A stretch of DNA of 64,000 nucleotides, taken from Odontocerum albicorne (taxonomy: Eukaryota; Arthropoda; Insecta; Trichoptera; Odontoceridae). The position numbers and the translations under genes were made by a program. The stretch covers positions 7,893,366-7,957,365 of the forward strand of contig OX463846.1 in assembly GCA_949825065.1 (NCBI GenBank), read 5' to 3'. Below are positions 22,412 to 33,110 of this stretch, in pieces (within the stretch, counting starts at the first letter, position 1; each line of letters opens with the position of its first letter). The notes beneath the pieces are model-generated. The model ran no database searches. It was given only the letters and a program-made list of their open reading frames with translations, and was not told the DNA's origin.

Positions 22412-22525
22412 GAATAGGGGATATTGGAAAGAATAATAAACCCACCAACAACAGGGGAATAGGAAAGAACAGGGGAATAGGGAAACAGGGGATATTGGAA
22501 AGAATAATGAACCCACCAACATGTA
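22412..22525. repeat. Direct duplication of ~40 bp
   Basis: The block ggggatattggaaagaataat, followed by aacccaccaaca, occurs at 22417 and again at 22487, with smaller aacaggggaata repeats between. A local tandem duplication. Confidence 0.8.
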
Positions 22526-22662
22526 CCGTTATTGAGAAATAAAATATTTTTTGAGTCGCTGTTTTAATATTGTAACGAGTTGATTTTATGTGTATATTTT
22601 TGCACACTTAATCTGACGAAGGTTTTACTCAAACTGCTAAACGAAAACAATCTCAGAATCAG

Positions 22663-22716
22663 AACCAGAAAGAGGTTCAAGAGACCTTAAGTGAAAACCA
22701 GACAGGAATCCTTTTT
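22663..22716 (-). mobile_element. SINE1 body fragment
   Basis: The reverse complement reads AAAGGATTCCTGTCTGG, TTTTCACTTAAGGTC and TCTTTCTGGTTC, the SINE1 central body. It stops just before the Harbinger-like element at 22731. Confidence 0.55.
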
Positions 22717-22730
22717 TAATGTATTTCTTA

Positions 22731-23494
22731 AGGCGCAATTCCACTGAGGCAACATTTAGGCAATATGTAGCATGCGGTATTGACGCATTCTACACAGTCT
22801 TTCAATCGAAGGAATACGAAGCGACAAGAAGCAAGTCTCTTTGTAGCATGCTACATGTTGATTGTTGTTGCCGGGACGCATGCGTCACCTTTCGACATGT
22901 TTCAGCGTGTTGAACAATGTCACCGTTATCCGAAAGTCAGCGGATCGGTGCGACTTGTAGCGTGCGACATGGAGTAGAATATTGATAAAACCACCTTGTT
23001 TCTTGAAGATTATCATAATTCACCGGAGTTATGGAATAATAAAATGAGTGATTATAAAGACAACAGGATAAAAAAATGATAAACTGGGGCAGTTAGCGAG
23101 TCCATACGATTGCACTGTAATCGGTGTGAAAAAAAATCAAGAATTTGCGTTTAGCTTTTCATCGTTCTAAGCTTCTTGACTACAAACATATAATTCTTTT
23201 CTCCAACACCGTGGATTTCTTTTTTTTTCTACGATTCAAAACTATTACCAAATATGTAGCCGCCGCGATTGTTTGTAAAGACATAATGTACCAAACTGAC
23301 GTTGCCTCCATGGAATTGTTTAAGACGCATGCTACACATATTGAGGACAAAGCGTATGTGATTCGGGGAGTCAAAATCCGCATGTGACATTGTTAAAATA
23401 TGTGACACATAGTCGCACACCAAGGAACAGACAACACTAGAAAACATGTCGCATGCCTCATGTCGTTCAGTGTTGCCTGAGTCGAATTAAACCT
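22731..23494. mobile_element. Harbinger-like MITE
   Basis: Ends are imperfect inverted repeats: left AGGCGCAATTCCACTGAGGC, right (reverse complement) AGGTTTAATTCGACTCAGGC, both followed by AACA. TTA lies immediately outside on both sides (22728-22730 and 23495-23497), the 3-bp target duplication typical of PIF/Harbinger elements. Subterminal zones contain many GCATGC and CGACATG motifs in both orientations. No transposase frame; non-autonomous, 764 bp. Superfamily is inferred from ends and target site only. Confidence 0.65.
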
Positions 23495-23497
23495 TTA

Positions 23498-24340
23498 CTG
23501 TACATAACGTTGATAAATTGAATGAGTATTGTAAAAAAATCACGCTGTTCTGTAACAAAATGCTAAGTCACTTTAGTTGAAAGCAACAAATATGATTTCA
23601 CGAGTTCAGCCTTAAAAGTACAAAAATTGACAATTTCCAATTACCTGCAGAAAGGAAATTATAATTTCAATAAAATCTTTAAAAGGCTTTGTATCTCACC
23701 TTCGAGGGATGTTTAATATCCAAAGTTTACAACCCCTGTTTTATAATTTTACTTATCCAACCTCATTTCCTGTAAATCTGAATCAGAAATCAAAACAATT
23801 CTTTGAATTGTTGCCTCTTTGTTACTTAACATTATCTTGCAAAAACAAGGTCGATAACCTTGTTAACGATATATTGAAGTAATTTCCTTCTTTTAATAAA
23901 CGTAATACAAAAATAAAACGCGTTAAAATAACCTCGGGATTTCTCGGTTATTACGATTCACAGCATCAAGATAAAGGTCGGTAACAATGAGAATTGAGAG
24001 GAAGCGCAAGAAGGCGTTTGAATCTTTTATCACTCCGACACCCATTCAACTCTCGTTCTAATCAATTTAGTATCTGAACCTGCATCAGATAGCGGGGTTC
24101 GGAGCCGATTTATACCGCTCTCCTTGAAGGCAAATACAATCAGAGAGAATTGCTTCTGAGCAATATCCTTCCTGTAATTATGTTGTGGTATATCTGGTTT
24201 GTTTTTGGTTTTGTTCTTGATTCTCTTCAAGTGTTTTAAGTTTTTAATATTCATTTTTCAATTCAGCATATTAATCCTTTTTATAAAACCCTTTTACTTG
24301 AATGTGGTGATGCAATCGTTTCTTCTTTATTGCGTGCTCA
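23498..24340. other. No gene seen
   Basis: AT-rich with a slightly G+C-richer part near 23960-24130. No frame or repeat I can support. Confidence 0.4.
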
Positions 24341-24344
24341 ATAC

Positions 24345-24425
24345 CGAGCATCGTAATCTTCTTGTATGTCTGGAACTTGGGACACCATTTGTCTCCATCC
24401 TTTTCGGTCCTGAGTCATGGTTGAA
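24345..24425 (-). pseudogene. LINE C-terminal snippet
   Basis: The reverse complement encodes TMTQDRKGWRQMVSQVPDI followed by QEDYDARY, matching the TQDR-W type ending of LINE reverse transcriptases (compare AQDR-SW at 18656-18847). Only about 27 codons are left. Confidence 0.5.
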
Positions 24426-24899
24426 AACAGGGCTTTAAGATGATCCTCTTAACTATTTGAAACGATCAATTAATCTTGAAGTAAACCTTCATCTTGTAAC
24501 ACCAGTTTCTTTAAAATTTCGTTTTACTTTTCTGTCAACATGATTATAATATGTAAAGATCCTTTTCATGCATGTTATTGAAAGTAGTTCGGTAATCGCC
24601 AATTCTTAGGCTCCACCAATGATACCAAACACCCATGATAGAGGCGTTGGTGCGTCTTGCGATCCACGAAATACGCAACATCCGCCTCCGACAACACATC
24701 TTGAAGGCATCATAGCCGATGCATTAATAAAAGTATAAATACAAACGTCACGGAATACCCCTAGTAGGGTGTGCAAAGAAAATATGTCTCTCTTTTCTCT
24801 CAAATCCGTTTTTTGCCTCATTGAAACTAATACTTTATTTTCATCCGTGGTATCTACTTTTTCTCAAATTTCTTATTTTCTGTCTCATTGTCCAACAAT
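24426..24899. other. No gene seen
   Basis: Mixed sequence. A short frame on the minus strand (24606-24821) is not convincing. Confidence 0.35.
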
Positions 24900-25250
24900 C
24901 ACAAGTCTCTTACGTATTGTCCACAATGTTCAGATGTGCCAAAAAAGACACTTTTGGGTTCCAAATGTTTCACTAATGTTCCTCAATGCTCAAATATATC
25001 TAAATAACACTTCTCGCTGCTCAATATATATTTTTTTGTTTGGCTCCTCAATGCTCAAATATATTATAAATGATATCTTTAGGTCCTGAATGATCAGATG
25101 TATCTTTGAGCATTAGGAAGTCAATGACAATTTAGACTCCTTAATGGTTAAAGTTTTCACAAATAACAATTTTAGGTTCTCAAGGCTCAAATGTGTGAAA
25201 AATAACACTTTTTGGTCCACAATGCTCAAATGTTTCATAAATGATACATT

Positions 25251-25440
25251 TTAGTCTTCAATGCTAAATATCCTCAGTGAGATACAGGCAAAATCCTAGT
25301 TTACTGGGGATACGACAAATGAAAGGCAACAAACCCAGATCCATTAAAATTATATGTCCAAATCAAATTACCTGTTGTTTTTCTCAAATTGGGTATATTT
25401 CTTGTCATGTGTAATAATAAATAATAAATAAATAATAAAA
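25251..25440 (+). mobile_element. (TAA)n-tailed retroposon, copy 2
   Basis: Same start and same end as the copy at 16088-16280, with a tail built of TAATAAATAATAAATAAATAATAAAA. It sits inside the degenerate minisatellite, so it inserted after that array formed. Confidence 0.75.
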
Positions 25441-25693
25441 TAAATGTTTGGATATGTCAAAAATCACATTTTTATCTCCTTTGTCATCAAATAATTCATA
25501 AATAACACTTTTAGGTCTTCAATGCTTAAATATGTAAAAAAAATGCACTTTGTAGTTCGCAATGCTCATTTATATGTTTCATTAATTACACTCTTAGGTC
25601 CTCGATACTCAGATGCTCCATAAAGGATACTTTTGAACCACCGTTGATGAAATGTTTCCTAAGTACCACTTTTAGGTCCTCAATGCGTGCAAT

Positions 25694-25842
25694 GAGGTGC
25701 AAGGCCACGCGGTAGCACGCTGAACTTCTGTGCGGAAGGTCATCGGTTCGAGCCCCGCGCTGTGCTACTCCCCTTGAACGACACAGGCACTTTTTCCACC
25801 TAGTGTTCGAGGGTATTAAGGATATCTATTAAAAAAAAAAAA
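25694..25842 (+). mobile_element. SINE2, tRNA-derived
   Basis: The head GAGGTGCAAGGCCACGCGG with box A-like GGCCACGCGGTAGCACG and box B GGTTCGAGCCC is tRNA-like. A fixed body follows (GCGCTGTGCTACTCCCC, GACACAGGCACTTTTTCC, AGGGTATTAAGGATATC) and a poly(A) tail. Other copies: 54797-54968 (plus), 27172-27346 and 6311-6430 (minus). The body differs from SINE1, so this is a separate family that does not carry the LINE-2-like end. Confidence 0.85.
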
Positions 25843-26590
25843 CATATTTTGGTTCCCACTGTTCAGATGTTTGATAAATCATAGTATAAATAGGCTAAAA
25901 CCCGTACGACGGTTGTCGCCGAAGAAATAATACGAAAATTGAATTTTTAATACAAGAGAGCGAGAGAGGAATACTTGGATTCTCTACGAAAGTACTTCGA
26001 AATTTGAATCTCGGTGGGTACGTGATAAATGAAAAGATAGAAACTATACTGAACGAATTTTAAATACCTAGCTAACAAATTTTGAACCGGTGTAAAAGGG
26101 GACGATGTATAAATGATATATATAAACAAATTTTACATTAATGAATATATATATTCATAAATGTAGAATTGGTTTTACTAGTGATATTTTAACTATTGGT
26201 TACAACTAGTGATATTTTATTTGTTCTCAATATTCAAATGTTTCATTAATGACATTATTAGGTCATCAGTGCTCAGATGGGACAAAAATAATACAATTGG
26301 CTTCCAAATGCAAAAATGTTTCACTAATGAGACTTTTAGGTTTTTAACTCCACAGTGCTCAAATGTTTAAAAAAATATACACTTTTTGGTGGGCATTGCT
26401 CAAAGGTGTCAAAATGACACATTTTGTTCCTTAATGATCAATCAAGAATAGAATATGTCAAAATGACCACTTTTGGTCATCCAATACTCAAGTCCGTCCT
26501 AAATGACCCTTTTTGGTTCTCAATGCTCAACGTGTCAAAATAACACTTTTGACCCTCAATGCTCAAATATTTCATGAATTACATTGTAAG

Positions 26591-27171
26591 ACATCCTTCC
26601 TTTAATAAATGAAAACTGATTTATAATTAAGTATTTTTTTGATAAATATTACCCCACCTATAAGAATTTGTGTGCCAGTGTAACTTAAAGTCTGATGAAA
26701 AAATGTCCAAAAGTTAATCCATGTTGGAATCCGCTGGGAATGAAGCATCGGATGCCATTATTCATAAAACAAGCTCATTTACCACAGGACCATTAATTTC
26801 AAAACTGGTTCATTTGGTTGAATCCTTTGCGTTTTCTCTGCCTTTAAATATTCGAATTATAGCTCTATTCTTTCCCGTTCTTCAGAACAAATGAAAATAA
26901 TATCCGATTTATAGAAATTAAGTGTCTTGTATTAAACGACGGTACTTTTCCTGCCCAGATTTATTTGATTTTAAAATATTATCACTTTGTCTAGCTCTAG
27001 AACTATTTCAAGAAATTTAAATTTTTGAAATATTTGTGTACTTTTAGAACTTTTACTTATGATAAAATTTATGTTGCGAATTTCACTCATACGATTTTAC
27101 TATCGTACCTCGAGTTTTGAACTCTTTTACAGAGTTCTCGAACAGTTTATTTTTTTGAAAGTTTTGTCTCT
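26591..27171. other. No gene seen
   Basis: AT-rich spacer. No coding frame or repeat recognised. Confidence 0.4.
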
Positions 27172-27346
27172 CTTTTTTTTTTAAAAAAAGGCTAGATATG
27201 ACCGAAGTCATAGGTATCCTAATACCATCAAACACTTAGCGGAAAAAGTGCCTGTGTCATTCGAGGGGAGTAGCACAGCGCAGGGTTTGAACCGACAACC
27301 TTCCGCACGGATGTCTAGTGCATTACCGCGTGACCATGCACCTCAC
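27172..27346 (-). mobile_element. SINE2 copy
   Basis: The reverse complement runs TGAGGTGCATGGTCACGCGG, box B-like GGTTCAAACCC, GCGCTGTGCTACTCCCC, CACAGGCACTTTTTCCG and AAGTGTTTGATGG, then an AT-rich tail. The most complete minus-strand copy. Confidence 0.8.
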
Positions 27347-27499
27347 ATCACATCTCATCTCTTCATCGTATTTTCTGTCCCCCCACTCTTCAGCATCTTG
27401 CTGAAAATGTTCAGCGGCTCTCCGATCACTTAGACTTGTGCCCCGCTCAAGCACAGATTGCCTTTTGGTTTTTATAGTTTATAAATCATGTTATACTTT

Positions 27500-27835
27500 A
27501 TGCGATGGAGGATGATCAGCAGATGTAACACATAGAATTAGTGTGGGATGGATGAAGTTTAGATCAATGACGGGAGTTCTATGTGATCCGAAAATACCTG
27601 TAAAGTTAAAAGGAAAAGTATACCAAACGATTGTCAGACCCGCACTCCTCTATGGCTCCGAATGCTGGACGATGTATAACTCTTACTCCAGGCAACTAGA
27701 AACTACTGAAATGCACATGCTAAGATGGTCAGCTGGTGTCTCCCTAAGAGACAAAATAAAAAGTTCACGCATTCATGAAAGCCTAGGTGTTACGGACATC
27801 AACAGTTACCAACAGTCTTCGCAGACAGTGAGTTG
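27500..27835 (+). pseudogene. LINE RT C-terminal fragment
   Basis: The open part (27531-27835 and beyond) reads [22 protein letters not shown], then [40 protein letters not shown] and IHESLGV. This is the well-known post-RT region of RTE-like or related LINE proteins (RPA-LYG-E-W, then MLRW). An in-frame TGA lies just upstream at about 27511. Similarity fades after about 27835, so the remaining frame to 28028 is probably not part of it. Confidence 0.8.
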
Positions 27836-29596
27836 GGATAGAGCCAGGGAGAAGGACTCATGTTATATTTTACTGTTAAAACCAGCAGATTATGAATCAG
27901 TTACCCACTACAGCAACACTCACCATAATGACGACTTAAAACATTACATGTATTATCAACAGCGAAATGTGTTTCTCCGTAGCTCATATTTATTGTTCTT
28001 TTCCATATTCATTTTCCTTTCCCAGTGATTGGTGAAGTTCGCAAATATTTATTTTGACTGTTTTATTTGATTTAATGCTTTAAATATATATATTGTATTT
28101 AAACCTTTTTAAAAATAAGATACGTTTCAAAAAGATATGACCTCCGCCGTCTAGATGATTCAATGCTTGTCGACTAACCCGAGGTTGCACGCCTGTTGTA
28201 CACAAATTAAAAAAAGGAATCAAATCTTTTTTTTATTTTTAAGTTTCTTTTAACATTTTTTTGTAGTATTTATACTTTTCTGTATTGTACAATAAACTTT
28301 ACGTAACGCACAGATTCCGGCTGCTGCGAGTTTGACTTCTAAGGAAAGTACACGCCACCACATACTCGTACATGCTAACACTCGTTTAGTAAGAGCTGTC
28401 GTCATGTTTTTTAGACAAATCGGTTGTACCTAACTTGCATTTTACAATGTATGTTTCCTTAGAAAATAAAGCAGCCCTGACATTATACGACCGCTGGAGC
28501 ACCATGTACGAATGGTTATTAGATATGAGCCTTGCAACGATGCGTGACTGTGTGTCTTAATAATCAAACGAATAAGTGTTTACTAAAAAAATATAATGGT
28601 ATTTAATTATTTAAGCGTTTTCTTATTTCCCAGATGCTTTTCAATACTCCCTTACTGCCCTGGGGCCAACAACGCCCCCCAGATCCCTCCAAAGCCCACA
28701 GGAGGAACTTCTTATGTCAACTGACAATAAAATAACTTGGTTGTACAACTTAACACTTCATCACCAGTAGATTATACAACATAAAAAAGAAGAAGACTTG
28801 CCTATCATACAATTCAGGTAGGTACACACAACCAATATCATTTGAAAATACATCATTATAAAATGATTTAGTGGTTGGTAGCAAATAGCAAGCTGCGATG
28901 CATGATTCCTGATGGCGATATAATTAATATTTACCAGTGTGCCATGGTGCCATCCGTGAAATAGAAAAACGTTCATTTCCTTAGGAAATTGCTGTCTTGC
29001 AATCAATCTTATTTCCTTACACGCAATTGTCCTGCAAACACACTTTGTATTTGAAGTTATGAATGCAAAAATAATCCAATGCATTTAACTGTATTTTTAA
29101 TTCACTTTTGTGTGTAACCTGTTGCGTTTAAGAAATCTTTTCGACAGAATTAATCAAATTATTTCAATATATGTTAATATCCCAACTAATAATCATCATA
29201 CACTGTAATTTTATTTTCTATTTTAGAAATTAAGGTAGCGCTATTTTGTAACACTGTTTACTCCAAGAGTGCTAGATTTTTTTTATACACCTACTTAGTG
29301 CCAGAGCAACAATAAATTTATGGTAGATGAAAATGTCATCAAGGGAAATCAGAAAATAAAAATTGCAAAAATGCTAACCACTTGGTCAAAACGCTGACCA
29401 AAATACGTCATACGCTCTTCACAGAGTTCACCAGTCGGAAGGCTGTGACAACTCCTCAGAAATAAATCATCAGACCATTAATATTTATTGTTTTAATTAA
29501 TTTTATCTCTGGCTGCTTTCGTTATATATATAACAACAAAGTATAATATGTGTTATTTAGAGTTAAGACTTTAATACTGTGTAGGTTGAAAGACAT
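27836..29596. other. Long stretch without a supported gene
   Basis: Mostly AT-rich. A G+C-rich patch at 28650-28710 precedes a 107-codon minus-strand frame (28761-29084) that is hydrophobic and cysteine-rich with no recognised family. A tRNA-SINE-like head may persist at 28138-28200 (ctccgccgtctagatg, then cgaggttgc) but is too decayed to call. Confidence 0.35.
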
Positions 29597-29720
29597 TGTA
29601 ATTTGTTTTGTTCAACGCTGTTTATTCCACTCTATGTAACGGTATAACCCTATCGATTTCAAGGTTTTCCCCTCATCATCAGAGGAGCACAAACAAGAAT
29701 TGTTTGTGATCCCCTGATAC
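29597..29720 (-). mobile_element. Penelope-like 3' terminus
   Basis: Minus-strand terminus with all landmarks (gtaatttgttttg at the outer end, GTAACGGTATAACCCTA, TTTCAAGG, a cctcatcatcagaggagcac block). A short inverted stretch (ttgtttgtgatcccctga) at the inner end makes a very small version of the palindromes at 5757-6310 and 30482-30745. Confidence 0.65.
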
Positions 29721-29924
29721 CACACTACATAATTTACTCCACGGACCTTAAAATGCTTCACTATGGATTTTTCATAAATTTTAATTTACTCAGTAATACT
29801 CGTATACTTTTAGGAGTCAGGCTAAAAGTTGGCCGATGAATTCAGGCTTTGGAATTTTAACCGTCTTAATTAGGTGAATCGGACAAACAAACTGAGCTAT
29901 CTCAATCGTTCTTTGGAAGTGAAT

Positions 29925-30114
29925 AAGACGATCTCCGTGGCCTGGTGGTAAGACAGTTGTCTGCGGATCCGGAGGTTGAAGGTTCGATCCCAGCTGGAAC
30001 CCAGATTTTTTAAAATAGGATTCCAGTCTGGTTAACACTTAGGGCCTTTAAAAAATCTTTCTGGTTGGTTGGAAGAGGTTTCCACATGGCAATAAACTCA
30101 CCAGGTTAAAAAAA
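29925..30114 (+). mobile_element. SINE1 copy
   Basis: Best-preserved pair with 2821-3007: GATCTCCGTGGCCTGGTGG (box A), GGTTCGATCCC (box B), GGATTCCAGTCTGG, a TTAACACTTAGGGCC block, CTGGTTGGTTGGAAGAGG, CATGGCAATAAACTCACC and an A-rich tail. It lies 30 bp before a LINE-2 3' end. Confidence 0.88.
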
Positions 30115-30142
30115 GATTTCCTATAGAGTGTAAGCAGTGACA

Positions 30143-30258
30143 GTGATTTATGTGACCACGTAACTTGCTTCATTTACTTTTGTCTGGTTGGAAGAGATTG
30201 CCGCCTGGCCATAAGTCCGCCAGATTGTATTTGCAATAAAAGAGTTAAATAAATAAGC
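30143..30258 (+). mobile_element. LINE-2 3' end only
   Basis: Starts in the 3' UTR (tgatttatgtgaccacgtaac) and runs through TTTTGTCTGGTTGG, GCCGCCTGGCCATAAGTCCGCC and ATAAAAGAGTTAAATAAATAA. The hairpin is conserved except for one loop base. An extremely short LINE insertion. Confidence 0.8.
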
Positions 30259-30481
30259 AGGCTGATAGTTTGAAAGTGATCAGAAGGATTCTTAAGTTTA
30301 CATTGTATTATACTTTAGTTACGTACAGTACCACTAGGCGGGTTTATTGCCATGTGACAATATCTAACAATCAACAAAAAATATGTTTAAGTCACCTGGA
30401 GTGAAAAACATAGATTCCAACGGAAATCATACCCGTAAGTTACGATATCGTTCTACTGAAAAAAAAAAAAAAGTTCAAATG

Positions 30482-30745
30482 CATTGTAATTTGTTTTATC
30501 AAACACTGTTTATTCTACTTCATGTAACGGTAAAACTCTACCGGTTTCAATGTTTTCATCTCATCACCAGAGAGCGCAAACAAAACTTTGAGTCTTGTTT
30601 GTCCTTCCTGATTATGAGATAAAAACCTTGAAACCGGTAGGGTTATACCGTTACACAAAGTCGAATAAACAGTGTTTGATAAAACAAATTACAATGTATT
30701 TAACCCTCCAGAATGTTAATGCATTAACCATAAATAATATATGAA
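30482..30745. mobile_element. Penelope-like terminal palindrome
   Basis: About 95-bp inverted arms (outer GTAATTTGTTTTATCAAACAC, inner GTTTTCATCTCATC or its complement) around a short centre with cgcaaacaaaac / gtcttgtttgt. The 50-bp extension with gttaatgcattaaccataaataata follows. Same architecture as 5757-6310, without any coding centre. Confidence 0.72.
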
Positions 30746-31444
30746 GTTTAAATGGCTTGAAGATTCAAGCTTCAAGACGGTCGATAGGTTCAATCTAATG
30801 TAGCTTTGTCGTGCAGATTTAAAAAGCACTATATTTTTATACTAAGGCACAAGAAAAAAATTATTATACTTAGATTAGAAAGTAAATTTGCTAGGAATCG
30901 TTTTCAGGGCTCCCTCTGAATAAGTACTTTCCATAACAGCACATGCACCAGGTGCTAATTAAGCACAAATATGGTGCTAGTTAAGCACAAATATTCAGCC
31001 CGTTTTTTAATAGTTGAATAAGTTGTATGAACTACTTAACAGCTTTTTCAGTGTTTTTGCTACTTTAAACAAAATAAAAATTTCTTATAAAAATTAAACA
31101 CTTACTTTATAGAAATTACAAAAATTTAAATAAAAAATTAAAGGAAATTAAAATGCAAATCTACGTAAATATTAAAAAACAGAAAACTTAATTACCATAC
31201 AGAATCGACTAGATAGCTTTTTTACAATTTATCTTAACAGAACACTGAATTAATACTAAATTCGCTCCATAATATAATACTAAATATAATTTTCTAGCTT
31301 GAAAATTTCGTCTTTTATTTAGAGTCGGACCCTAATACGCTTTAAGTGAAGTAATGAAATTACGTAATTCCCTTATTAAAAGAAGCAACGACAAATTTGT
31401 ATGAAATTTCACTTGAAATATTAATTTCTTTATGGAAAAAATGG
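30746..31444. other. No gene seen
   Basis: AT-rich. A short direct repeat (ggtgctaattaagcacaaatat) occurs twice near 30950-30995. Confidence 0.4.
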
Positions 31445-31596
31445 TTTATTTTTAATGCAAATATGAGTGAAAGGCATGACAGAGGAAGATCAAGGAAAAA
31501 TGGTTGGATTAATCGAGGGATATTTTGAAAGAAGGAAATATAAGAAGTCGTAGTAACAGGTATCAGGTATATGGATTTTGAAGAGACAAAATACTA
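31445..31596 (+). pseudogene. LINE remnant split by mariner, left part
   Basis: Broken frames give ANMSERHDRGRSRKNGW, then a DFEETKY end, the RTE-like LINE C-terminus. The sequence resumes on the far side of the mariner element at 33033 (TATGTCAAGATAGGAAAATC, then TGCCTACCTCAACAGGG), so the LINE is the older host of the insertion. Confidence 0.65.
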
Positions 31597-31683
31597 GGCA
31601 CGTCCAGAAAGTAAAGAACGATTGCCCACCACGACCTGCGCCGATCCTCCACCGAGCCGAGTTTTGTTGCTGAACGGTCGTGC

Positions 31684-32790
31684 GTAATAATACACTGAAA
31701 TTTCATACTTTTTACTCGAAAAACTCCCATTGATGACCAATTGCGAATAAATGTTTAAAATAACTACAGAATGATGGTTGGTGTACGGGTTTCCATGTTT
31801 TTCGTCTCAAACCTTTAATTTTACAAAATTGCTATGTTTAACCTCAATATTTTCCATAATAGACTAAAACTTCACACTTTTCACTCGAAAAACTGCCATT
31901 TATGACCAAGTTTACGAACATATGTAGAAAATTACTACAGAATGATTGTTTGTTCCACGTATTTCCATGTTTTTCGTCTCAAACCTTTTAGTTTGCGATT
32001 TTTTTTTATTTAGCGTCAATATTTTCAATAATACACTAAAACTTTGTACTTTTCACTCGAAAAACTGCCTTTGACGACCAAGTTTACGAGTGTATGTACA
32101 AAATCACTACAGACTTTTGATTTGTTCCACGTGTTTCCATGTTTTTCGTCTTACACCTCTAATTTTGCGAAATTTGTAGTTTTAACCTCAATATTTTCCA
32201 TAATACACTGAAATTTCATATGTTTACTCGAAAAACTCCCATTGATGACAAAGGTTGCGAATAAGTGTTTAAAATAAATACAGAATTATTGTTTGTTCTA
32301 CGTGTTTCCATGTTTTTCGTCTCAAACCTTTAATTTTGCAAAATTGCTATGTTTAACCTCAATATTTTCCATAATATACTGAAACTTCACACTTTTGACT
32401 CGAAAAACGTCCATTGACGACTAAGTTTACGAATATATGTAGAAAGTTAGTACAGAATTATGTTTTGTTCCACGTGTTTCCATGTTTTTCTTCTTAAACC
32501 TCTAATTTAGCGAAATTTCTATGTTTAACGTCAACATTTTCCATAATATACTGAAACTTCATACTTTTCACTCGAAAAACTGCCATTGATGACCAAATTT
32601 ACGAACATATGTAGAAAATCACTATAGAATTATGATTTGTTCCACGTCTTTCCATGTTTTTTTGTCTCAAACCTTTAATTTTGCGATTTTTTTTTATTTA
32701 GCGTCAATATTTTCAATAATATACTGCAACTTTATATTTTTCACTCGAAAAACTGCCATTGACCACCAAGTTTACGAGTGTATGTATACA
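31684..32790. repeat. 171-bp tandem array inside mariner, about 6.4 copies
   Basis: The landmark CTCGAAAAAC occurs at 31715, 31884, 32056, 32227, 32399, 32571 and 32744, steps of 169-173 bp. Each unit also has TTTCCATGTTTTTC and an aatattttccataata block, and most have CCACGTGTTTCC (E-box-like CACGTG). Units 2 and 6 share a variant (gcgattttttttttattt) and units 3 and 7 share gtttacgagtgtatgta, suggesting a four-unit higher-order period. It ends one codon before the residual transposase frame. Confidence 0.93.
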
Positions 32791-32791
32791 A

Positions 32792-32935
32792 TTCGCAAAC
32801 GATGAAGACCTCAAACAAGAAGTGACAACCTGGCTCAAATCTTTGGCGGTAGAAGAGTATACCATCGGAATTGAAATATTGGTTCCACGCTACAATAAGT
32901 GCCTTGACAGCTATGGCGACTACATTGAAAAATAG
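32792..32935 (+). pseudogene. mariner transposase, C-terminal 47 codons
   Basis: The frame FANDEDLKQEVTTWLKSLAV..., then IEILVPRYNKCLDSYG and DYIEK before TAG, is the characteristic end of mariner-family (IS630/Tc1/mariner) transposases: a D-LK-V--WL block, the LVPRY-KC-- block and a terminal GDY-EK. The DNA-binding and catalytic D,D-x-D parts are absent, replaced by the tandem array. It is followed by a 3' UTR of about 70 bp and the inverted terminal repeat. No function is possible from this fragment. Confidence 0.9.
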
Positions 32936-33032
32936 AGTAAGGTACTATGACTTTGTAAATAAAGTTTTGTGTTGATATGTTTCATTTTTATTTAATTATG
33001 CCAAAACGTTCTTTACTTTCTGGACGACCACG

Positions 33033-33110
33033 TATGTCAAGATAGGAAAATCTGGCGCTCTTTCCTCTCTGCCTACCTCAACAGGGAAACGACTATGAAT
33101 TTGGGCGTTA
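33033..33110 (+). pseudogene. LINE remnant split by mariner, right part
   Basis: Continues the LINE C-terminus interrupted at 31596: TGTCAAGATAGGAAAATCTG and CTGCCTACCTCAACAGGG correspond to the C-DRK-W-S--SAYP-G end of the other copies. Confidence 0.6.

Larger units (their letters stand above)
24900..26590. repeat. Degenerate minisatellite, ~45-55 bp unit
   Basis: The phrase ggtcctcaatgctcaaatg with ttcataaatgacactttta recurs dozens of times in varying states of decay (for example 24980, 25045, 25215, 25500, 25675, 26220, 26335, 26520, 26550). The array is interrupted by a (TAA)n retroposon (25251-25440), by SINE2 (25694-25842) and by about 370 bp of unrelated sequence (25845-26215). No coding potential. 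Confidence 0.75.
31597..33032 (+). mobile_element. mariner-type transposon with tandem-repeat interior
   Basis: Inverted ends share CGTCCAGAAAGTAAAGAACG (20 bp identical, 31601-31620 and the complement at 33007-33026), with slightly different outermost bases. TA flanks both sides (31595-31596 and 33033-33034), and the interrupted LINE continues across, giving the target site. Length 1436 bp, close to a normal mariner. Only the last 47 codons of a transposase remain (32792-32935). Nearly everything else is a 171-bp tandem array (31684-32790). Non-autonomous. Confidence 0.88.

Noticed and set aside
28761..29084. A 107-codon host gene
   Set aside because: Hydrophobic, low-information composition with no family, splice or promoter support. 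Kept only as a note in the spacer entry.
31684..32790. Relation to primate alpha satellite because of the 171-bp period
   Set aside because: Only the length coincides; the sequence and its place inside a mariner element are different.
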